From Acidimicrobiaceae bacterium (GTDB taxonomy: Bacteria > Actinomycetota > Acidimicrobiia > Acidimicrobiales > UBA8190): DNA of 9,594 nt. Positions 5,316-9,594 of this stretch are shown here, in pieces. The position numbers and the translations under genes are program-made. Position 1 is the stretch's first letter. Every line of letters begins with the position of its first letter. The DNA lies in NCBI GenBank assembly GCA_003453695.1, contig DMNK01000129.1, positions 35,987 through 45,580 of the forward strand, in the 5' to 3' direction. A model generated the notes under the pieces. The model saw nothing but the letters and a program-made list of their open reading frames with translations, had not been told where the DNA came from and made no database searches.

Positions 5316-6518
5316 GTGCAGCTGCACTACGACGAGGAGACGGAGCGCTTCCGGGTGGAGCTCCGGGCCTTCTTCGAGGCCAACCTCCCCGCTCCCGACG
5401 AGCGCACCGAGCGGGTCCGCTCGTCTGCCCACATCCCCGAGTGGGCCCGGCGCTGGCAGCGGCTCTTGTTCGACTCCGGGTGGCTGGTCCCGGGGTGGCC
5501 GCCCGAGCTGGGCGGCCGCAACGCCACGCCCGTGCAGCAGATGGTCTACTTCGAGGAACTGGTCCGGCTCGGGGTGCCCCGCTCCTGCAACCCGCAGGGG
5601 TTGTCGATCATCACCCCCTCCATCCTCGACTTCGGGACCGAGGAGCAGAAGGAGCGCTACGTCCTTCCCACCCTTCGGGCCGAGATCAGCTGGTGCCTGG
5701 GGATGAGCGAGCCCAACGCCGGCAGCGACCTCGCCGGCCTGCGCACCCGTGCCGAACTGCACGGAGATCACTTCGTCGTGAACGGCCAGAAGGTGTGGAC
5801 GTCGGGGGCGCACGACGCCGACTTCTGCTTCTGTTTCGTACGAACCGATCCCCAGGCGGCCAAGCACGCCGGCATCAGCGTCCTCATCATCGACATGGGC
5901 ACGGCCGGTGTCGAGACCCGGCCGCTCGCCGACCTCACCGACCCCGAGCACGCCGACTTCAACGAGGTCTTCTTCAGCGACGTAGAGGTGCCGGCGGAGA
6001 ACCTGGTGGGTGAGCTCCACCACGGCTGGGCCATCGCCGGCGGCTCACTGGCACACGAACGGGGCATGCTCTGGATCGCCGAGTCCACGGGCCTCGAGCG
6101 CATCATCCAGCGGGTGGTCGACACGGCTCGGGACCCGCTCCCGGGCGGGACGTGGCTGGCGGAGGACGCCTTGTTGCGCGACACCGTGGCCCGTGCCTAT
6201 GTGCAGGCGCAGGCGCTCAAGCTCCTCGGCTACCGGGGCTTCGCCAAGTTCGCCAAGGGCCAGAAGTCTCCCGAGCACTCCGTGCTCAAGCTCCTGGGAA
6301 GCGAGCTGCGCCGCAACCTCGCCCTCGACGTCGGCGAGGCCATGGGGCCGGCCGGCATCGACACCGACCGAGACGACGCCCCCGCCATCGGACGGCGCGA
6401 CGACCAGGCCTGGCTCATGCAATGGCTCCAGTCCTTCTCGGGGACCATCGCCGGCGGGACGTCGGAGATCCAGCGCAACATCATCGCCGAACGGGTGCTC
6501 GGCCTGCCCCGGCGCTGA
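5316..6518 (+). CDS. Acyl-CoA dehydrogenase (FAD), IVD/LCAD-type base position
   Basis: A 400-aa flavoprotein that would introduce an alpha,beta double bond into an acyl-CoA and pass electrons to ETF. Visible features: the N-terminal helical domain (YDEETERFRVELRAFFEANLP), the FAD/substrate-binding MSEPNAGSDL (130-139), the mid-domain VVNGQKVWTSGA (154-165), and the C-terminal FSGTIAGGTSEIQRNIIAERVLG. The residue aligning with the catalytic Glu376 of medium-chain enzymes (YEGT) is glycine (AGGT, 379-382). Instead E248 in LAHERGML matches the helix-G glutamate used by isovaleryl-CoA and long-chain acyl-CoA dehydrogenases, so the enzyme should be active, perhaps on branched or bulky acyl chains. 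The GTG start is supported by a -10 box 8 nt upstream. It heads a likely three-gene operon with the two ligase-like genes. Confidence 0.93.
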   Translation: MQLHYDEETERFRVELRAFFEANLPAPDERTERVRSSAHIPEWARRWQRLLFDSGWLVPGWPPELGGRNATPVQQMVYFEELVRLGVPRSCNPQGLSIITPSILDFGTEEQKERYVLPTLRAEISWCLGMSEPNAGSDLAGLRTRAELHGDHFVVNGQKVWTSGAHDADFCFCFVRTDPQAAKHAGISVLIIDMGTAGVETRPLADLTDPEHADFNEVFFSDVEVPAENLVGELHHGWAIAGGSLAHERGMLWIAESTGLERIIQRVVDTARDPLPGGTWLAEDALLRDTVARAYVQAQALKLLGYRGFAKFAKGQKSPEHSVLKLLGSELRRNLALDVGEAMGPAGIDTDRDDAPAIGRRDDQAWLMQWLQSFSGTIAGGTSEIQRNIIAERVLGLPRR

Positions 6519-6561
6519 GGGGACGCGGCACCAGGTCGCCTGCAGGGCGGACACCGAACAC

Positions 6562-6567
6562 AGGAGG
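6562..6567 (+). promoter_or_regulatory. Strong Shine-Dalgarno before the PaaK-like gene
   Basis: AGGAGG, within CAGGAGGGGAAACG, lies 12 nt before the ATG at 6580. The spacing is slightly long, but it is the best Shine-Dalgarno match before any gene in the window and fixes this ATG within a frame that stays open far upstream. No -10 box is obvious in the 61-nt gap after the dehydrogenase, so read-through from its promoter is expected. Confidence 0.65.
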
Positions 6568-6579
6568 GGAAACGCAACC

Positions 6580-7902
6580 ATGCCGAACTACGGGCCCGAA
6601 GTCCTCGGCCCTCCGCCGCGGGACCCGGCGCAGCAGTTCTGGGACCCGGAGATCCAGACCATGGACCCCGAGAAGCTGCGCGCCCTGCAAGAGGAACGGC
6701 TGCAGGTGCTGCTCCGCAAGGTCTTCGACACGCCGGTACCGCTCTTCCGCCGCAAGCTCGAGAGCGCCGGCATCGACGCCCCCGAGGACGTGAAGTCGCT
6801 GGAGGACCTGTCACGCGTCCCGCTCACCATGAAGCAGGACCTGCGCGACTCAGAGGGGGCGAACCCGCCCTGGGGCGACTACCGCTTCACCGATCCCCGC
6901 GCCGCCGTGCGCATCGGCACCTCGACAGGGACGACCGGCACCCCCACCATCTCCATCTGGACACGGCGCGACCTGTGGATCGAGTACGAGTCCTCGGCCC
7001 GCACCTGGTGGCGCTACGGACATCGTCCCGGGATGATCGCCACCCACGCCCATCCCGCCTACCTGTACGGGGGCGGGGCCATGCTGTCGGGCTCCTACGA
7101 GTACTTCGGGTTCCTGAACATCTGGGTACCGCCCCCCGACACGGACGAGGCGGCGGAGCAAGGCCTTCGCTTCTGGACCCGGGTCACTCCCGACATCCCC
7201 TTCATGGGCTTCTCCACGGGCCGCTTCTTCGAGGTGGCGGCCAAAGTCGGCATCGACCCCAAGGACGCCGGGCTCGAGTTCAAGGGCCTGCCCGGCTTCG
7301 GGTTGGGCAAGGGGATGCCGCTCATGACAGCCGGCGCCGAGTGCTACGCCTATGTGGGCGGGGCGTGCGGCAAGGCCCCCGGAGCCCACATCGCCATGGA
7401 CTGGGCCGTCGTCCAAGCCGTCGACCCGGCCACCGGTGAAGAAGTGCCGGACGGTGAGTGGGGGGACCTGGTGGTGACCACCTTGGACCGCGACAACGGG
7501 CTGCTCCGCTACGACCTGGAGGAGGCGTGCGCCATCCTGCGCGACCCGTGCCCGTGCGGGGAGACGAGCATCCGCGGCTTGTGGGGCGGACGCTTCAAGG
7601 ATCTCATCTCCGTGCAGGGCAAGCGCTTCCAGGCCAACGAGGTGGAGTCGGCGCTGCGCAAGGTGGCCGAGGTGAACGAGCCGAGCCTCGAGTGGCAGAT
7701 GGTTCGACCCACCGAGGACGATCGCCAGCTCGAGGTACGGGTGGAGCGCGGGGGCGGAGGCGGAGGCGACGACACCGAGATCGCCTCCAAGGCGGCAGCC
7801 TCCATCAAGGACGCCCTCGGCGTCGACGCCGCGGTGACCGTGCTCGAGCGCGAGACCATTCCCCGCTCCGGGTACAAGGCCGCCCGAGTGGTGGACGAAT
7901 GA
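6580..7902 (+). CDS. Phenylacetate-CoA ligase (PaaK)-like ANL protein, atypical
   Basis: A 440-aa protein, close to PaaK length, with PaaK-type organisation: an N-terminal segment (FWDPEIQTMDPEKLRALQEERL, then VPLTMKQDLRD), an adenylate P-loop GTSTGTTGTP (112-121), DGEWGDLVVTTL (291-302), the small Cys motif CPCG (324-327), the hinge region GGRFKDLISVQGKRF, and a C-terminal PRSGYKAARV whose K433 matches the catalytic lysine. Two points are odd. The A5 motif (YGLTE/YGLSE in PaaK) is replaced by a Gly/Ala-rich stretch around 258-270 with no glutamate, and the A7 area reads RYDLEE (310-315). There is also a six-glycine run at 391-396 in the C-terminal domain. It probably activates an aromatic, cyclic or other carboxylic acid as CoA ester, with unknown specificity. 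Its stop overlaps the next gene's ATG (ATGA). Confidence 0.85.
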   Translation: MPNYGPEVLGPPPRDPAQQFWDPEIQTMDPEKLRALQEERLQVLLRKVFDTPVPLFRRKLESAGIDAPEDVKSLEDLSRVPLTMKQDLRDSEGANPPWGDYRFTDPRAAVRIGTSTGTTGTPTISIWTRRDLWIEYESSARTWWRYGHRPGMIATHAHPAYLYGGGAMLSGSYEYFGFLNIWVPPPDTDEAAEQGLRFWTRVTPDIPFMGFSTGRFFEVAAKVGIDPKDAGLEFKGLPGFGLGKGMPLMTAGAECYAYVGGACGKAPGAHIAMDWAVVQAVDPATGEEVPDGEWGDLVVTTLDRDNGLLRYDLEEACAILRDPCPCGETSIRGLWGGRFKDLISVQGKRFQANEVESALRKVAEVNEPSLEWQMVRPTEDDRQLEVRVERGGGGGGDDTEIASKAAASIKDALGVDAAVTVLERETIPRSGYKAARVVDE

Positions 7903-9464
7903 GCGACACTGTCACCCACGACCGCATCCACCAGCACTCGCTCGCCGATGTGCTTCAGTCCCACGCCACCAGTCGCCCCGACAGCCTCGGCGCGCTGTGT
8001 GGCGACACCCGCCTGAGCTACGGAGCACTCGACGAGCGGGTCAACCGCCTGGCCAACGCGCTCCTCGCCGCCGGGGTGGGCCACGGCGACCGCCTGCTGT
8101 GGCTGGGACAGAACTGTCACCGCCTGCTCGAGGGGCTGCTCGCTGCGGCCAAGATCGGCGCCGTCTTCTGCCCGGCCAACTGGCGCCAGAGCGCAGCCGA
8201 ATTCTCCTTCGTGGTGTCCGACGCCGAGCCCGCCGTGGTGTTCTGGCAGGAGGCCGAGATCGGCGACGTCCTTCGCAGCGTCCAGTCCGACACGGAGTCG
8301 AAGGCCATCTGGCTCCAGCACGACGGCACCGGTGAGGGCAGCTACGAGGCGTTCCTCGCCGGCGCCCCCACCGATGAGCCGGCCGTTGCCGTGAACGAGG
8401 CCGAAGCCGTGCTCATGATGTACACCGCCGCCTTCACGGGTTCGCCCAACGGGGCCCTGCTGTCCCATCGGGCGCTCGTGACCCAGGGCGCGTACGTGGC
8501 CCGGGTGATGGGCATCGAGGCCGACTACGTCTATCTGAACTGCGGCCCGCTCTTTCACGTCGCCACCTTCATGACCACGCTGGCGACGCTGGTGAGCGGC
8601 GGCGCCAACATCTTCACCCCCCGCGTCGACGCCGAAGAGCTGAGCCGCATCATCGACGCCGAGCACTGCACGGGGGCATTCCTCATGCCCCCCACCATCG
8701 ACCAGATCCTGGAGCTGAACGCAGACGGGCGCTTCGACCTGAAGAGCCTGCGCACCTTCGGGGGGAAGCCGGAGTGGACGGCCATGGTCACCGTCGACGA
8801 GAGCCCGTGGGGTCGCAAGCCTGCCGGCTACGGCCAGACCGAGGTCATGGGGATGGCCACCTTCAACGCCCTCGGCCCGTCCCTCGGGAGCCACGGGCGG
8901 CCGCCTCCCTTCCTGCGCATCGGCATCATGGACCCCGAGGGGAAGCTGCTCGGCCCGGGCGACACCGGCGAGATCGTGGTGCGCGGGCCCACTGTCATGA
9001 ACGGCTACTGGAACCGCCCCGAGCTCAACACCGAACGCCAGGCGGGCGGGTGGCACCACACCAACGATCTGGGCCGGCTGGAGGCGGACGGGTCGCTCTC
9101 CTTCATCGGCCCGAGGACGCGGCTCATCAAGTCGGCGGCGGAGAACATCTACCCCATCGAGGTGGAGAACGCTCTGCGGGCGCATCCGGCCGTGGCCGAG
9201 GCGGCGGTGATCGGGGTACCAGATCCCACCTGGACCCAGAACGTGAAGGCCGTGGTGGTGCTCCGGCCCGACCAGACGGCCACCGAGGAGGAGCTCGTCG
9301 AGCACTGCCGCCAGCGCATCGCCTCCTACAAGAAGCCCAAGTCGGTCGAGTTCGTGGACGAGCTCCCCAAGAAGGGCTGGTCCGTCGACTACGAGGCCCT
9401 GGACGAGCGCTTCGGCGGTGGCGGCTACCCGGGTGCCGGCGCCTTCTACGTGCGCACGGACTGA
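7899..9464 (+). CDS. Acyl-CoA synthetase-like ANL protein with degenerate catalytic motifs
   Basis: A 521-aa protein of full acyl-CoA synthetase length, translationally coupled to the PaaK-like gene by an ATGA overlap. The overall fold is clear: LADVLQSHATSRPDS at the N-terminus, YGQTE (A5, 311-315), GDTGEIVVRGPTVMNGYW (354-371), HTNDLG (A7, with the ribose-binding Asp390 kept) and AENIYPIEVENAL (414-426). The P-loop reads YTAAFTGSPNG (175-185) instead of YTSGTTGxPKG, with N184 replacing the phosphate-binding lysine. The C-terminal A10 segment is LPKKGWSVDYEAL, with no residue matching the catalytic lysine (nearest alignment gives S495). It may be a slow or altered-chemistry ligase, an acyl-CoA or acyl-AMP binding protein, or a non-catalytic partner of the neighbouring ligase. 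The frame is intact, so it is not a pseudogene. Confidence 0.88.
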   Translation: MSDTVTHDRIHQHSLADVLQSHATSRPDSLGALCGDTRLSYGALDERVNRLANALLAAGVGHGDRLLWLGQNCHRLLEGLLAAAKIGAVFCPANWRQSAAEFSFVVSDAEPAVVFWQEAEIGDVLRSVQSDTESKAIWLQHDGTGEGSYEAFLAGAPTDEPAVAVNEAEAVLMMYTAAFTGSPNGALLSHRALVTQGAYVARVMGIEADYVYLNCGPLFHVATFMTTLATLVSGGANIFTPRVDAEELSRIIDAEHCTGAFLMPPTIDQILELNADGRFDLKSLRTFGGKPEWTAMVTVDESPWGRKPAGYGQTEVMGMATFNALGPSLGSHGRPPPFLRIGIMDPEGKLLGPGDTGEIVVRGPTVMNGYWNRPELNTERQAGGWHHTNDLGRLEADGSLSFIGPRTRLIKSAAENIYPIEVENALRAHPAVAEAAVIGVPDPTWTQNVKAVVVLRPDQTATEEELVEHCRQRIASYKKPKSVEFVDELPKKGWSVDYEALDERFGGGGYPGAGAFYVRTD

Positions 9465-9472
9465 CCGGCCAG

Positions 9473-9549
9473 AGGGGTCACCAGGAGGGGTCACCAGGAG
9501 GGGTCACCAGGAGGGGTCACCAGGAGGGGTCACCAGGAGGGGTCACCAG
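9473..9549 (+). repeat. Tandem repeat: six copies of a 13-bp unit
   Basis: AGGGGTCACCAGG repeats at 9473, 9486, 9499, 9512, 9525 and 9538 with no mismatch, the last copy ending after 12 bases. It begins 8 bp after the stop codon of the ligase-like gene. Each unit contains GGTCACC (a GGT-N-ACC pseudo-palindrome), and the unit junctions form AGGAGG. The 13-bp period is not a multiple of three. The plus strand happens to stay open through it, but nothing else suggests coding. It is best described as an intergenic minisatellite/VNTR. Confidence 0.9.
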
Positions 9550-9594
9550 ACAGGCGGACTCGTCGAGCCCAGCTTGACGGCCGTCGGCCCCGCC
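9543..9594 (-). CDS. Possible 3' end of a convergent gene cut by the window edge
   Basis: On the minus strand one frame reads AGPTAVKLGSTSPPVW and then a TGA at 9545-9543, inside the last copy of the 13-bp repeat. The residue mix is plausible for a protein C-terminus, but only 16 codons are visible and the two other minus-strand frames are open here too, so this is a weak call. No family can be named. Confidence 0.2.
   Translation of the reverse strand, partial: AGPTAVKLGSTSPPVW

Noticed and set aside
6539..6546. CCTGCAGG palindrome between the dehydrogenase and PaaK-like genes
   Set aside because: Eight bp, single copy, no promoter elements around it; probably chance.
7899..9464. The degenerate acyl-CoA synthetase as a pseudogene
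   Set aside because: The frame is full length with no stops or frameshifts, is coupled to the upstream gene, and most motifs outside the P-loop and A10 are well preserved.
7509..9494. A 661-codon open frame on the minus strand opposite the two ligase-like genes
   Set aside because: It is a shadow of GC-rich codon bias: low-complexity His/Gly/Arg-rich translation with no recognisable domain, opposite two clear ANL genes.
9473..9549. The 13-bp repeats as a CRISPR array or a replication iteron set
   Set aside because: There are no unique spacers, so it is not CRISPR; no replication initiator gene or AT-rich unwinding region is nearby to support iterons.

Overview
The window is GC-rich, almost gapless DNA. 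It has GTG starts, stop/start overlaps (GTGA, ATGA) and -10 boxes placed so close to start codons that transcripts should be leaderless. With the protein families present, this points to an actinobacterium, plausibly an uncultured member of Acidimicrobiia or a related lineage. That placement is inferred from style, not from a marker gene. I recognise no RNA genes, insertion sequences, CRISPR arrays or phage genes.

Layout, left to right: (1) the 3' part of an amidohydrolase (bases 1-1056, 5' end outside the window), followed 10 bp later by a canonical acyl-CoA synthetase (1067-2644). (2) A short-chain dehydrogenase on the minus strand (2622-3410), whose 3' end overlaps the synthetase. (3) A 78-bp divergent promoter region. 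(4) A DUF35 zinc-ribbon/OB-fold protein (3489-4001) overlapping a thiolase-fold partner (3998-5206). (5) A 109-bp intergenic region dense in repeats and palindromes. (6) An acyl-CoA dehydrogenase (5316-6518), a phenylacetate-CoA-ligase-like protein (6580-7902) and a second acyl-CoA-synthetase-like protein with degenerate motifs (7899-9464). (7) A six-copy 13-bp tandem repeat (9473-9549) and the window edge.

Together the genes look like part of a catabolic island for a carboxylic acid processed as CoA thioesters. Ligases would activate the acid, the acyl-CoA dehydrogenase would desaturate it, the SDR would oxidise or reduce a hydroxyl or keto group, and the DUF35/thiolase pair would make or break a C-C bond. 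The amidohydrolase may open or decarboxylate a ring. Such sets occur in actinobacterial degradation of sterol side chains, terpenoids and aromatics. The substrate cannot be read from the sequence, and no enoyl-CoA hydratase or regulator gene lies in the window.

The most notable non-coding signal is a 16-bp palindrome, CTGAC-N6-GTCAG, found once in the divergent SDR/DUF35 promoter and once just upstream of the acyl-CoA dehydrogenase. In the divergent region it sits exactly 17 bp from the -10 box on each side. All three promoters put the -10 hexamer exactly 8 nt before the start codon. This suggests one unseen regulator controlling a small regulon. The most notable protein signal is the coupled pair of ANL-superfamily proteins at 6580-9464, each missing a different subset of the usual active-site residues.
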